From positions 744,001-808,000 of the forward strand of contig JAJXWA010000001.1 in NCBI GenBank assembly GCA_021781795.1: DNA of 64,000 nucleotides. Reading direction: 5' to 3'. A model generated the notes under the pieces. The model did not search any database. It was not told where the DNA came from and saw only the letters and a list, made by a program, of their open reading frames with translations. Shown here one piece after another: positions 17,179 through 25,325 of the stretch. Every line of letters begins with the position of its first letter. Position 1 is the stretch's first letter. The position numbers were made by a program, and so were the translations under genes. Source of the DNA: Acidobacteriota bacterium. Its GTDB lineage: Bacteria > Acidobacteriota > Terriglobia > Terriglobales > Acidobacteriaceae.

Positions 17179-18384
17179 GTGGCTGCATCGCGCAAGAACA
17201 AGCGTTTCTGGATATGGATCGGTATTCCTGTAGTTATCCTGGTGCTGGTCGCCGCGGTGGGCCTCTCTCACCTCGCCCATGGCACCCAGATCGACCCCAA
17301 TCGTCTCGCGAAGGTGACGCGCGGCGACGTTACGCGCTCCGTAGTCGCAACCGGCACCATCGAACCCATCACCAAGGTAGAAGTAAAGTCCAAGGCCTCC
17401 GGTATCGTGGAGAAGCTTCTCGTCGACATCAACTCGCGCGTCCATAAAGGTCAGGAACTGGCGCAACTGGACCAGGAAGAGATTCGAGCGGAGGTGGACG
17501 CCCAGCGCGCACAGCTCGCGGCAGCGCAGGCCAACGTTGCTACCTATCAGGCCAACATCGAGCAGGATAAGGTCAACGCCGCGGCTCCTGACCTGCCGAT
17601 GTACAAGACCACATTGGATAGAACCCTGGAGATGCAGAAGGAAGGGGTCGTCAGCCAGCAGGCACTGGACAATGCAAATCGCGATTACCTTGCCGCTCTC
17701 AACAAGCGCGACGCAGCCCGCGCACAGATTGGCGTGGACACCGCACGGCTGAAGCAGGCACGCGCACAGGTTCTGCAGAATCAGGCAAGTCTTCAGCAGC
17801 TGGAAGAGCAGCTCAGCTACACCACCATCCTCGCACCCATGGACGGCGTCATCCTCTCCCGCGATGTGGAGATTGGCGATGCTGTCAGCTCCATCCTTGT
17901 CCTCGGCTCCACGGCGACGCTCATCATGACCGAGGGCGACACCACCAAAGTCTACGTCAAAGGCAAAGTAGACGAAGCCGACATTGCGCACGTCTATCTC
18001 GGACAACCGGCGCGCATCAAAGTGGAGAGCTTCCGCGATCGCACCTTTCAGGGCAAGGTGACAAAGATTGCTCCGCTCGGCGTTGCAAAAGACAACGTAA
18101 CCACCTTTGAAGTCCGCGTCTCCATTGACAATCCGAACGGTGAGCTCAAGGCGAATATGACCGCGAACGCGGAGATCCTGCTGGACGAGCACAAAGGCGT
18201 TCTCACCGTGCCTGAGAATGCGGTCACGTATGACAACTCGAAGAATGCGTTTGTGAATGTTCCGGATCGCGGCCAGAAGGACGGCACGCGAAAGACTCAG
18301 GTGACCGTGGGACTTTCCAACGGATCTGTCACCGAGATTGTGAGCGGTCTGAAAGAAGGCGATCCGGTAGTTCTCCAGCAATAA
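17179..18384 (+). CDS. HlyD/MacA-type efflux periplasmic adaptor (membrane fusion protein)
   Basis: This 401-aa membrane-fusion protein has an N-terminal anchor (FWIWIGIPVVILVLVAAVGL), a first lipoyl half (GTIEPITKVEVKSKASG), a long alpha-hairpin (about 95-215), a second lipoyl half (YTTILAPMDGVILSRDVEIG), and beta-barrel and membrane-proximal domains (GQPARIKVESFRDRTFQGKV). Such adaptors bridge an inner-membrane pump to an outer-membrane channel. No pump or TolC gene follows in this window. The start is GTG 17179 with GGAGGG upstream; the longer open frame is antisense to the CNNM gene. Confidence 0.92.
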   Translation: MAASRKNKRFWIWIGIPVVILVLVAAVGLSHLAHGTQIDPNRLAKVTRGDVTRSVVATGTIEPITKVEVKSKASGIVEKLLVDINSRVHKGQELAQLDQEEIRAEVDAQRAQLAAAQANVATYQANIEQDKVNAAAPDLPMYKTTLDRTLEMQKEGVVSQQALDNANRDYLAALNKRDAARAQIGVDTARLKQARAQVLQNQASLQQLEEQLSYTTILAPMDGVILSRDVEIGDAVSSILVLGSTATLIMTEGDTTKVYVKGKVDEADIAHVYLGQPARIKVESFRDRTFQGKVTKIAPLGVAKDNVTTFEVRVSIDNPNGELKANMTANAEILLDEHKGVLTVPENAVTYDNSKNAFVNVPDRGQKDGTRKTQVTVGLSNGSVTEIVSGLKEGDPVVLQQ

Positions 18385-18428
18385 TGGACGCGCGATCGAG
18401 CGCCATCACTTTTGAATCGAGAGACTCG

Positions 18429-19259
18429 ATGAGACGATTTTGGATTCCTGCAATTGCTCTGCTGCTCAGCTCCCTGCCCGTCGTCGCCGCAGAAGCCACT
18501 TTTCAACGCACTCTCAATGTTAATGGTCCCGTAGATCTGACCGTCTCCGATGGAGCCGGAGAGATTCACATTATGCGCGGTTCAGACAATCAGATTCATA
18601 TCTCCGGCCGCGTCCACTCCGGCTGGGGATCCAGCGCCGACCGGGTGAGCGAAATCGCTGCGAATCCGCCCATCGAGCAAACCGGCAACATTGTGCGTAT
18701 TGGAGGCCATCACTTCGATCTGCACAACATCTCCATCGATTACGAGATTCAGGCGCCGGCCGGCTGTCACCTCGAGGCCAGCACGGGATCGGGCAACCTC
18801 AGGATCGAGGGCGTCGGCCACGATGCGCATCTCTCCACCGGTTCAGGTGACATTCGCGCCGAGGGGCTGCAGGGCGCCTTTGCAGTCGGCACCGGCTCGG
18901 GGAATGTCGTTGTCGAACAGGCCTCCGCGGGCGACGGAAAAGCAGAAACCGGGTCCGGCGACATCGAGCTGCGCGGCGTGCGCGGAGGTCTCCGCGCCTC
19001 AACAGGCTCGGGCGCGATTCGCGTCACAGGAACACCCACCAGCAACTGGCGCCTCACCACGGGATCCGGAAGCATCGACTTTACGCCGGGTTCGGAAGGC
19101 TTTCTCCTGGATGCGTCCAGCGGCTCGGGCGCGATTCGCACGGATCACGAGGTAGCTGTGCAAGGGACGATGAACCGTCACCATGTCGTGGCAACTGTCC
19201 ACGGCGGCGGCCCGACAGTTCGCATCGAGACCGGCTCCGGCGATATCCGGATTCATTAA
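18429..19259 (+). CDS. Secreted DUF4097-type beta-repeat protein (TGSG repeats)
   Basis: This 276-aa exported protein has a signal peptide (FWIPAIALLLSSLPVVAAEA). The body contains eight regularly spaced [STE]-[TS]-G-S-G-x-[ILV] repeats of about 20 residues (STGSGNLRI, STGSGDIRA, GTGSGNVVV, ETGSGDIEL, STGSGAIRV, TTGSGSIDF, SSGSGAIRT, ETGSGDIRI). This is the DUF4097/putative adhesin pattern, expected to fold as a right-handed beta structure. It starts 44 bp after the adaptor gene and is probably co-transcribed. The family function is not settled. Confidence 0.88.
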   Translation: MRRFWIPAIALLLSSLPVVAAEATFQRTLNVNGPVDLTVSDGAGEIHIMRGSDNQIHISGRVHSGWGSSADRVSEIAANPPIEQTGNIVRIGGHHFDLHNISIDYEIQAPAGCHLEASTGSGNLRIEGVGHDAHLSTGSGDIRAEGLQGAFAVGTGSGNVVVEQASAGDGKAETGSGDIELRGVRGGLRASTGSGAIRVTGTPTSNWRLTTGSGSIDFTPGSEGFLLDASSGSGAIRTDHEVAVQGTMNRHHVVATVHGGGPTVRIETGSGDIRIH

Positions 19260-19366
19260 TCACTCGCATCGCTCGGCGTTCAGCCGCAAGGATCCCTGCC
19301 GTTGGCCCGCGCGGTTCTGTCACGCGCACAACCGCGCGGCCCGGAGACGGCTTTTACACTGGAGTC

Positions 19367-20116
19367 ATGGTCCGCGTCCTTCGTCCCCTTCCCGTCGATT
19401 CGCTGAAACTGCTCGTCTTTGATCTCGACGGCACCCTCATCGACTCTGCTCAGGACCTGTGCAATAGCGTGAACGCCACTCTGGTCCACTTTGGGCGTAT
19501 GCCTCTGCCGGATGCGATCATTGCAGGCTACATCGGCAACGGTGCGCTCATGCTGGTGCGGCGCGCCCTCGCGCACGACGGCAAAGGAGACGCCGACGAG
19601 GCGCTGCTAGCCGAGGCACACCGCTATTTTCTTGACTACTATCGCGAGCACAAACTCGACTACACCTACGCGTACGATGGCGTGCTGGAAGCCCTGACTG
19701 CCTTGCGCAGCATGCACGACGCACCGGGGGCTGCCACTCGGATCATGGCCGTGCTGACCAACAAGCCCGTGCGGCCGGCGCGTGCCATCTGTGAAGCCCT
19801 CGGCCTCGCGCCGTACTTCATGAACATTTACGGAGGCAACAGCTTTCAGACCAAGAAGCCGGACCCCGAGGGTCTCTTCGCCCTAATGCAGGAGGCCAGC
19901 GCCCTGCCCGCGGAGACGGTGATGATCGGCGACAGCCAGGTTGATATTGAAACGGCGCGCAATGCCGGAGCATGGTCCGTAGGCTGTACCTTCGGACTCT
20001 CACCGGAAAGTCTGCATTTGCTTCCGCCCGATGTCCTCGTCGATTCGCCGGCAGACTGGACGAGCCTCCTCACGCCTCCCATGTTATTGACCGGCCCCGC
20101 CGCGCCAGGTCTCTGA
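19367..20116 (+). CDS. gph: HAD-superfamily hydrolase, phosphoglycolate phosphatase-like
   Basis: This is a 249-aa HAD hydrolase. Motif I is VFDLDGTLIDS with the nucleophile and acid/base aspartates, motif II is VLTNKP, the motif III Lys is in QTKKPDPEG, and motif IV is VMIGDSQVDIETARNAG. The helical cap after motif I is of type C1. The pattern best fits Gph/PGP phosphatases that remove 2-phosphoglycolate, but substrate choice within HADs is loose. GGAG lies only two bases from the ATG. It lies between two repeat-built surface proteins without an obvious functional link. Confidence 0.88.
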   Translation: MVRVLRPLPVDSLKLLVFDLDGTLIDSAQDLCNSVNATLVHFGRMPLPDAIIAGYIGNGALMLVRRALAHDGKGDADEALLAEAHRYFLDYYREHKLDYTYAYDGVLEALTALRSMHDAPGAATRIMAVLTNKPVRPARAICEALGLAPYFMNIYGGNSFQTKKPDPEGLFALMQEASALPAETVMIGDSQVDIETARNAGAWSVGCTFGLSPESLHLLPPDVLVDSPADWTSLLTPPMLLTGPAAPGL

Positions 20117-20230
20117 CCGCAGGCTTACAATCCACGCAGGGGGCGCGAAGTGCTTAATGTGCCGCCGAATTTTCTTGCCCTTTTCAGGAACTAATTTTTC
20201 CGGTGCTGCGTAGTTCCGCAAGGAGGCACG

Positions 20231-20773
20231 ATGAAACACCCGTACGTCATCGCAATCGCTCTCATGATCGCCGCGTCCCTGGCAGCCCCCCCGCGCGCCC
20301 ACGCCAGCCGCGATATCGTCCAATTCGGCAACGACATCGTTGTGCCTCAAGGGCAGGCCATTCACGATGCGGTCTGCTTCTTCTGTTCTGTGAAGGTGGC
20401 CGGCACTGCAGAGCACGACATCGTGGTCTTCTTTGGCGACACTGTGATCAACGGCAGCGCCAATCACGACATTGTCACTTTCTTCGGCGATGTGCACGCC
20501 GGAAACAACGTTCAGATTGGCCACGACGTCGTCAATTTCTTTGGCGTCACCCGCCTCGATAACAACGCCTCGATTGGCAATGATGCCGTGATTATGTTTG
20601 GCGATCTTCACGCTGCAGACACCGCATCCATCGCCGGCAACCGCGTGATTCAGCCATTCTTCCTGCTCTTTATCCCACTAGGCATCCTGGCTGCTTTCAT
20701 CTTCGGACTCATTGCGCTGGTGCGCTATCTGCGCCGTCCTGCCTACCCGGTGTACCCTTTGCCCCCGCGTTGA
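20231..20773 (+). CDS. Membrane-anchored repeat protein, bactofilin/polymer-like
   Basis: This 180-aa protein has a signal peptide (IAIALMIAASLAAPPRAHA), about five near-repeats with a core HDIV-x-FFGD (residues 27-128), and one C-terminal transmembrane helix (FFLLFIPLGILAAFIFGLIAL) with a basic, Pro-rich cytoplasmic tail. The repeat spacing suggests a short beta-solenoid held outside the membrane, like polymer-forming or bactofilin-like proteins. I do not recognise a named family. The ribosome site AAGGAGG before ATG 20231 is near perfect. Confidence 0.8.
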   Translation: MKHPYVIAIALMIAASLAAPPRAHASRDIVQFGNDIVVPQGQAIHDAVCFFCSVKVAGTAEHDIVVFFGDTVINGSANHDIVTFFGDVHAGNNVQIGHDVVNFFGVTRLDNNASIGNDAVIMFGDLHAADTASIAGNRVIQPFFLLFIPLGILAAFIFGLIALVRYLRRPAYPVYPLPPR

Positions 20774-20821
20774 TGCGTGCCGCTCGCCCATACGCCGGCC
20801 TTTCGCAAAGATCGCGCCAGT

Positions 20822-21277
20822 TTACTGCGGCGTAATATCCGTGACGGGTAGATCCCAATGCGCCAGCAGAATTTCAAATCGCCGCTGCTCTTCCCGTTTG
20901 TACGTCGCCTGATCTGGCCATAACGCCTGAATCATCACCGCTTCATCCGGATTGGCGGTGGTCGCTACCGTCGAGTTCTTGAAGCGGATCGTGACGCGAT
21001 AATCCCAGCGCCCATCTTCCGTCGTGTGATACGCGGGCGACTCAATCTTCACGGAAACAATCCGGCCCGTCGTCTCCAACTTGCGCAGCAGTGGGTAGTG
21101 ATTCTTCAAGAACAAATCCAGAAACTCCTGCTGGTGTCCCCACTGCACCTTGTAGTAGTACTCCACCACGTAAGGCTGATCCGCCTTGCCCTGCGGCGGC
21201 GCTCCCTGCGCCCGCAACTGTGTCCCGAACCCGAATACAGAGATGATTCCAAAAATCGCAATCCACACCAGACGCAT
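20822..21277 (-). CDS. Exported hypothetical protein
   Basis: This 151-aa protein has a signal peptide (MRLVWIAIFGIISVFGFGTQ, cleavage near LRAQG). The mature part contains VVEYYYKVQWGHQQEFLDLF and WDYRVTIRFKN, patterns that recall a ferredoxin-like dimeric alpha-beta barrel. No catalytic residues can be named. ATG 21277 has AAGGGGAA upstream; the open frame further upstream lacks signal-peptide character. It is divergent from the SDR gene. Confidence 0.75.
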   Translation of the reverse strand: MRLVWIAIFGIISVFGFGTQLRAQGAPPQGKADQPYVVEYYYKVQWGHQQEFLDLFLKNHYPLLRKLETTGRIVSVKIESPAYHTTEDGRWDYRVTIRFKNSTVATTANPDEAVMIQALWPDQATYKREEQRRFEILLAHWDLPVTDITPQ

Positions 21278-21403
21278 CGCGCTTCCCCTTTCGCTTTGAA
21301 TCTGCGTCATTCTACTCCGAACCATCCTGCCTGCGCGTCCAACATTTCGCTGCACCCTCTTCACCTCTCACTGAATCCAATGCAGCACAGGAGAAGATTC
21401 CCC

Positions 21404-22147
21404 ATGTCCAAAAAGATTGCCTTCATCACCGGCGCCAACCGCGGCATCGGTTTCCAAACCGCTCTCGATCTGCATAAGGCGGGAGTTTCCGTCGTGATTG
21501 GATCGCGCGACCAGAAGCAGGGCGAACAGGCCCTGCGGAAACTGCGCGAAGCCGGCGAAGAAGCCGACATGCTGGTGTTCGATGTCACAAACCCCTCTCA
21601 TCACAAAGCTGCCTACGACTACTTTCACTCCCGTCACGGCCGTCTCGACATCCTCGTCAACAACGCCGGAATCGCCGCAGGTGGCTTTCCTCCTGTCGGC
21701 CCCGAGCACTCCACCGCCGACGTTCCCGCAGAAACTTTGCGACGCGTCTTCGACACCAACTTCTTCGCACAGGTCGCCCTCACGCAGACGCTTCTGCCGC
21801 TGCTGAAGAAGAGCCCCGCCGGGCGCATCGTCAACCTCTCCAGCATTCTCGCATCGCTCAAGTTTCACGCCGAGCCCGGCTCTCCCATTTACGACGCGAA
21901 GTCGTTTGCCTACGATGCATCGAAGACTGCGCTCAACGCCTTCACCATCCACCTCGCGTATGAACTTCGCGGCACCAACATCAAGGTCAACTCGGCGCAT
22001 CCAGGCTGGGTCAAGACCGATATGGGTGGAGATCAGGCGCCGATGGAACTAGCCGACGGCAGCAAGACCAGCGTCGCCCTCGCGACGCTTCCAGTAGACG
22101 GCCCGAGCGGCGGATTCTTCCACCTCGACCAGCCGCTGCCCTGGTAA
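21404..22147 (+). CDS. Short-chain dehydrogenase/reductase (SDR)
   Basis: This is a 247-aa classical SDR. The cofactor motif is TGANRGIG (10-17), with LVNNAGIA and the catalytic Ser in NLSSIL; the active site YxxxK is YDASK. Basic residues after the second strand (GSRDQK) favour NADP(H). The set is typical of carbonyl-reductase-like SDRs; the substrate is unknown. ATG 21404 has GGAGAAG upstream. A 9-bp stem hairpin follows the gene at 22208-22236. Confidence 0.93.
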   Translation: MSKKIAFITGANRGIGFQTALDLHKAGVSVVIGSRDQKQGEQALRKLREAGEEADMLVFDVTNPSHHKAAYDYFHSRHGRLDILVNNAGIAAGGFPPVGPEHSTADVPAETLRRVFDTNFFAQVALTQTLLPLLKKSPAGRIVNLSSILASLKFHAEPGSPIYDAKSFAYDASKTALNAFTIHLAYELRGTNIKVNSAHPGWVKTDMGGDQAPMELADGSKTSVALATLPVDGPSGGFFHLDQPLPW

Positions 22148-22207
22148 ACCGCGCCGGCGGGCGCCTCCGAAACAGGCTGCAGGTGAATTGCAACCACGAT
22201 GGTCCAA

Positions 22208-22236
22208 CCTGAGGTGTGGGCTTTCCGCACCTCAGG
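22208..22236 (+). terminator. Hairpin downstream of the SDR gene
   Basis: CCTGAGGTG (22208-22216) pairs with CACCTCAGG (22228-22236). There is no T-run, so it may be a Rho-independent-like end or an RNA stabiliser. Confidence 0.35.
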
Positions 22237-22287
22237 CTCACACCCTACAATGAGGCAAGACATCTTAACCATTGAAGGAACCTGCCC

Positions 22288-22470
22288 ATGCCCTTGTCCG
22301 GAGAAGCGATACGCCTGATGAATTACATTGACGACGTTGCAGTGACCCTGCGACGCGTCCTTGCCGCCGCTCCAAGCCTCTCCGCGGAAGAGCGCGCCCG
22401 CGTTGCGGAGCATCTTGAACAGGCTCGCCCCAGCGCCAGCGATGTTCTGCAGGCGCTCGCTTCCCGGTAA
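22288..22470 (+). CDS. Small helical protein (60 aa)
   Basis: This 60-aa frame has a good ribosome site (GAAGGA, eight bases before ATG). It is rich in Ala, Arg and Glu and is predicted all helical (VAVTLRRVLAAAPSLSAEERARVAEHLEQA). It has no signal or membrane helix. Its end overlaps or abuts the start of the next gene, suggesting translational coupling. I do not recognise the family, and a spurious frame cannot be excluded. Confidence 0.55.
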   Translation: MPLSGEAIRLMNYIDDVAVTLRRVLAAAPSLSAEERARVAEHLEQARPSASDVLQALASR

Positions 22471-23017
22471 ATCCTTGTCGGCAACGGTGGCCATCATCGG
22501 TGCAGGCCCGTTGGGCCGCTGGCTCGCGCTCGCCGCAGCGCGGGCTGGCTGCAGGGTTCTGCTGGAAGACGTGATGCCGCTCAACCTTCGCCATGCGCAG
22601 GAGGCATTGCGTCAACAGCTCGGCCCTGAGGCTTTGCCCGCGGTCAAGTTTGTCGCAACCGTCGAAGACGCCGTGCGCGACGCGGATCTGGCCATCGACT
22701 GCGTGCCGGACGAACTTGAGTCCAAGCTGGAAATCCTCTGGCTTCTCGACCGCATGGCGCCGCCCCGCACGATCCTGGCAACGCCTACAACCCGCCTCTC
22801 CATTGGCGATCTTGCAGCCTGCACTTATCGCGCAGACCGCTGCATCGCAATTGCCGCGGAGGCGGCGGAACTCACATCAGAGTCCGCTACCCATCCTGAG
22901 GGAGCGTCACTCCGTCTACGGCGCACCGCGCAGACCACTCCGGAGACGATTCAAGCTGTGAGCGATTTCTGGAAGTCTCTCGGCTTTGTTCCCCTCTGGG
23001 AGTCGGAGCCGTCTTAA
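22442..23017 (+). CDS. NAD-binding domain protein of the 3-hydroxyacyl-CoA dehydrogenase family, lacking the C-terminal domain
   Basis: This protein of about 190 aa has the Rossmann signature VAIIGAGPLGRWLALAAARAG, a VLLEDV second strand end and a DADLAIDCVPDELESKLEI segment, as in the N-domain of 3-hydroxyacyl-CoA dehydrogenases. The C-terminal dimerisation and substrate domain is missing, and the catalytic His of HFFNP is not visible. It may be a regulatory or degenerate relative. The start is uncertain: ATG 22442 overlaps the 60-aa gene, and TTG 22475 and GTG 22487 lie closer to the domain. Its stop overlaps that of bshA by four bases in convergent orientation. Confidence 0.75.
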   Translation: MFCRRSLPGKSLSATVAIIGAGPLGRWLALAAARAGCRVLLEDVMPLNLRHAQEALRQQLGPEALPAVKFVATVEDAVRDADLAIDCVPDELESKLEILWLLDRMAPPRTILATPTTRLSIGDLAACTYRADRCIAIAAEAAELTSESATHPEGASLRLRRTAQTTPETIQAVSDFWKSLGFVPLWESEPS

Positions 23018-24159
23018 GCCGGCCTGTTCAGGACAGATTCGTAGTACCCCACGTAGCGCGGCACCATCATTGTGGCGCAGAATCGCGTCCGCGCTGTCTT
23101 GCGGGCCGCATCGCGCATCGTCTCCAGCCGACTCCTGTCTTGCAGCAGACCAATTACTCCGGCTGCCATCGCATCCAGCGCCGCCACCGGGAAGAGCAGT
23201 CCCGTAACCCCATCGTCAATCAACTCCGGCACGCCGCCCACGCGCGTCGCAATCGTCGGCACCTTGCACGCCATTGCCTCCAGCGCCGCCAGGCCGAACG
23301 ACTCAAGCTCGCTCGGCATCAGCATCAGATCGGCGAGCGGAAGCAACTCGTTGACTCGCTCCTGCTTGCCCAGGAAATGAATGCGTTCGTGAATTCCAAG
23401 CTCGTGCGCAAGCCACTCTGCAGCGGACCGGTCAGGGCCATCGCCCACCAGCACAAGCTGCGCAGGCACCTCGCGCACCACGCGCGCAAAGACCTTCACC
23501 ACATCCACCACGCGCTTCACCGGCCTGAAATTTGAAAGATGGATCAGAATGGCTTCTCCATTCTTGGCGAAGCGCCTTCTTGCTTCAGCCCTCACGGCTT
23601 CATCGGTAAACGGCGTATACACATCGCAGTTCACAAAATTCGGGATCACATCAATCTCTCGCGTGATGCCGAAGTCTACCACTGTCTTGCTCTTCAGGTA
23701 ACTCGATATGCTCGTCACCCCGTCGCTCTCCTGAATCGCATATTGCGTAATCGGCAGGTAGCTCCGGTCAAGCCCCACAAGAGTAATGTCCGTGCCATGC
23801 AGCGTGGTGACAAACGGAAGCCTGCGTCCGCGGCTCGCCAGCATCTGCCGCGCCAGCAGCGCGCTCACCGAGTGAGGAATGGCATAGTGAACGTGGAGCA
23901 GGTCCAGGTCGTTGAATTCGGCAACCTCGGCCATGCGTGAGGCCAGCGCCAGGTCATACGGAGGAAACTCAAACAGTGGATAGTTCGAGACCGGAACCTC
24001 GTGATAGAAAATTCCCTCGTTGCGCCCGTTCAGACGGAAGGGCTGTGAGTATGAGATGAAATGAACCTCATGCCCTGCGGCAGCAAGCTCAATGCCAAGT
24101 TCCGTCGCAACGACGCCCGAGCCGCCGTAAGTGGGATAGCAAGTGATTCCGATGCGCAT
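23014..24159 (-). CDS. bshA: BshA: N-acetyl-alpha-D-glucosaminyl L-malate synthase
   Basis: This is a 381-aa GT4 glycosyltransferase with the BshA N-terminus GITCYPTYGGSGVVATELG, FEFPPYDLALASRMAEVA, HVHYAIPHSVSA, TTLHGTDITLVG and IPNFVNCD, then the GT4 C-domain with EXnE (PSELESFGLAALEAMA). It joins UDP-GlcNAc to L-malate in the first step of bacillithiol synthesis. bshB and bshC are not in the window; a different sugar deacetylase (YdjC family) lies upstream. ATG 24159 was chosen because the fold begins there. Confidence 0.93.
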   Translation of the reverse strand: MRIGITCYPTYGGSGVVATELGIELAAAGHEVHFISYSQPFRLNGRNEGIFYHEVPVSNYPLFEFPPYDLALASRMAEVAEFNDLDLLHVHYAIPHSVSALLARQMLASRGRRLPFVTTLHGTDITLVGLDRSYLPITQYAIQESDGVTSISSYLKSKTVVDFGITREIDVIPNFVNCDVYTPFTDEAVRAEARRRFAKNGEAILIHLSNFRPVKRVVDVVKVFARVVREVPAQLVLVGDGPDRSAAEWLAHELGIHERIHFLGKQERVNELLPLADLMLMPSELESFGLAALEAMACKVPTIATRVGGVPELIDDGVTGLLFPVAALDAMAAGVIGLLQDRSRLETMRDAARKTARTRFCATMMVPRYVGYYESVLNRPA

Positions 24160-24264
24160 TGCGCCCTCTTGTCTTCGGTGTGTATGTGTGTTGTGTGTAT
24201 ATAAGTCGTCAGCCATTTCCTCTGACGCCGGCGCCCTGCCAAAAGATGCGAGAAAACACCAGGC

Positions 24265-25128
24265 TCAGCAATTCTTATCGGGATGCACAGCGAGCGTTGC
24301 GAAAGAGACCAGATCAAAACTCTGTGCGTCTTTGAGCGCAGTCAAGGCCTGCCGTTCCTTTTCGCGCGACTCCAGAAGCCGGGTGTGTGCGCGCCCCAGG
24401 TCGGCATCGTTGTACCCCGGATGCGAGACCAACTCAAAGATACCCTCAGGCATCGCCTCCGCGAGCGAGCCCACCGTCCGCGCATCCAGCGTTCCGGTTG
24501 CGAGCACACCCATCGCGCCGTCGGTCGTTCTGAATCCCTCTTCGCCCACAATACGCCGAAAAACCGGCTCCAGCCTGCGCAGAAGTTTCACCTCAACGCG
24601 CCTCGTCCACGGAGCCTCTGGCGTGGCCTGCACGCTCCACTCGGGCTCAAATGGATTTCTCACCACATGCACACCGCACGCTCGCGCAGCGCGCAGCAGC
24701 GGCCGCAGCACTGCCGGAAACATATGCGTGTGCTTATGCGTATCCACGTGCGTCAGCCGCACTCCCAGATTCTGCAGATGCGCAATCTGCGCGCGTGCTT
24801 CGGCTTCGATCTCCTCTGCGCGAATGCGGCCCGTGAGCAGGCGCGGCAGCAATTTTCCCAGCGTGCGGTGCAGGTTGCCAGTCGTGGGATCGACCAGCGT
24901 ACGCACCTCACTCGCAGCCTGCAGCGGCGAACCGTCCACCAGAACTACGTGACACCCGATGCCGAGCGCAGGCGCTTTACGCGCGAGTCCCACCGCATCC
25001 AGCGTCGCCTCCGCATTCGCCATCAGTGTTGCAGAGGTCAGTACGCCCGCCCGATGCAGCTCCACAATAGCGCGGTTCACACCCCGCGTGAGTCCAAAAT
25101 CATCCGCGTTGACGATCAGTTGTCTCAC
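24265..25128 (-). CDS. YdjC/HpnK-family carbohydrate deacetylase
   Basis: This 287-aa protein shows YdjC/ChbG-fold motifs: LIVNADDFGLTRGVN (metal-binding Asp-Asp), IGCHVVLVDGSPL, THVDTHKHTHMFPAVL (metal His cluster) and ELVSHPGYND. These enzymes remove acetyl groups from amino sugars (ChbG) or act in hopanoid tailoring (HpnK). The start is GTG 25128 directly at the domain. It is followed 105 bp later by bshA on the same strand. The true substrate cannot be told. Confidence 0.9.
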   Translation of the reverse strand: MRQLIVNADDFGLTRGVNRAIVELHRAGVLTSATLMANAEATLDAVGLARKAPALGIGCHVVLVDGSPLQAASEVRTLVDPTTGNLHRTLGKLLPRLLTGRIRAEEIEAEARAQIAHLQNLGVRLTHVDTHKHTHMFPAVLRPLLRAARACGVHVVRNPFEPEWSVQATPEAPWTRRVEVKLLRRLEPVFRRIVGEEGFRTTDGAMGVLATGTLDARTVGSLAEAMPEGIFELVSHPGYNDADLGRAHTRLLESREKERQALTALKDAQSFDLVSFATLAVHPDKNC

Positions 25129-25170
25129 CGGGCAAGTCTACCAATCCGGACAGCGCGGAAGGTCCCGCGC

Positions 25171-25179
25171 TGATATGAT
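25171..25179 (+). promoter_or_regulatory. Extended -10 candidate for tRNA-Val
   Basis: TGATATGAT fits an extended -10 (TG-n-TATGAT) about 35 bp before the tRNA. No good -35 is visible. Confidence 0.35.
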
Positions 25180-25213
25180 GAATGCAGGCCAATCTGCCAT
25201 TCCACAACTCTGT

Positions 25214-25290
<77 letters not shown>

Positions 25291-25325
25291 AAATCACCGA
25301 AGCATTTTTCAGCTGCTCCAACCGC

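Noticed and set aside
17095..18381. Upstream extension of the CNNM gene frame
   Set aside because: It is antisense to the adaptor gene; the CNNM domain and its first membrane helix start at 17094.
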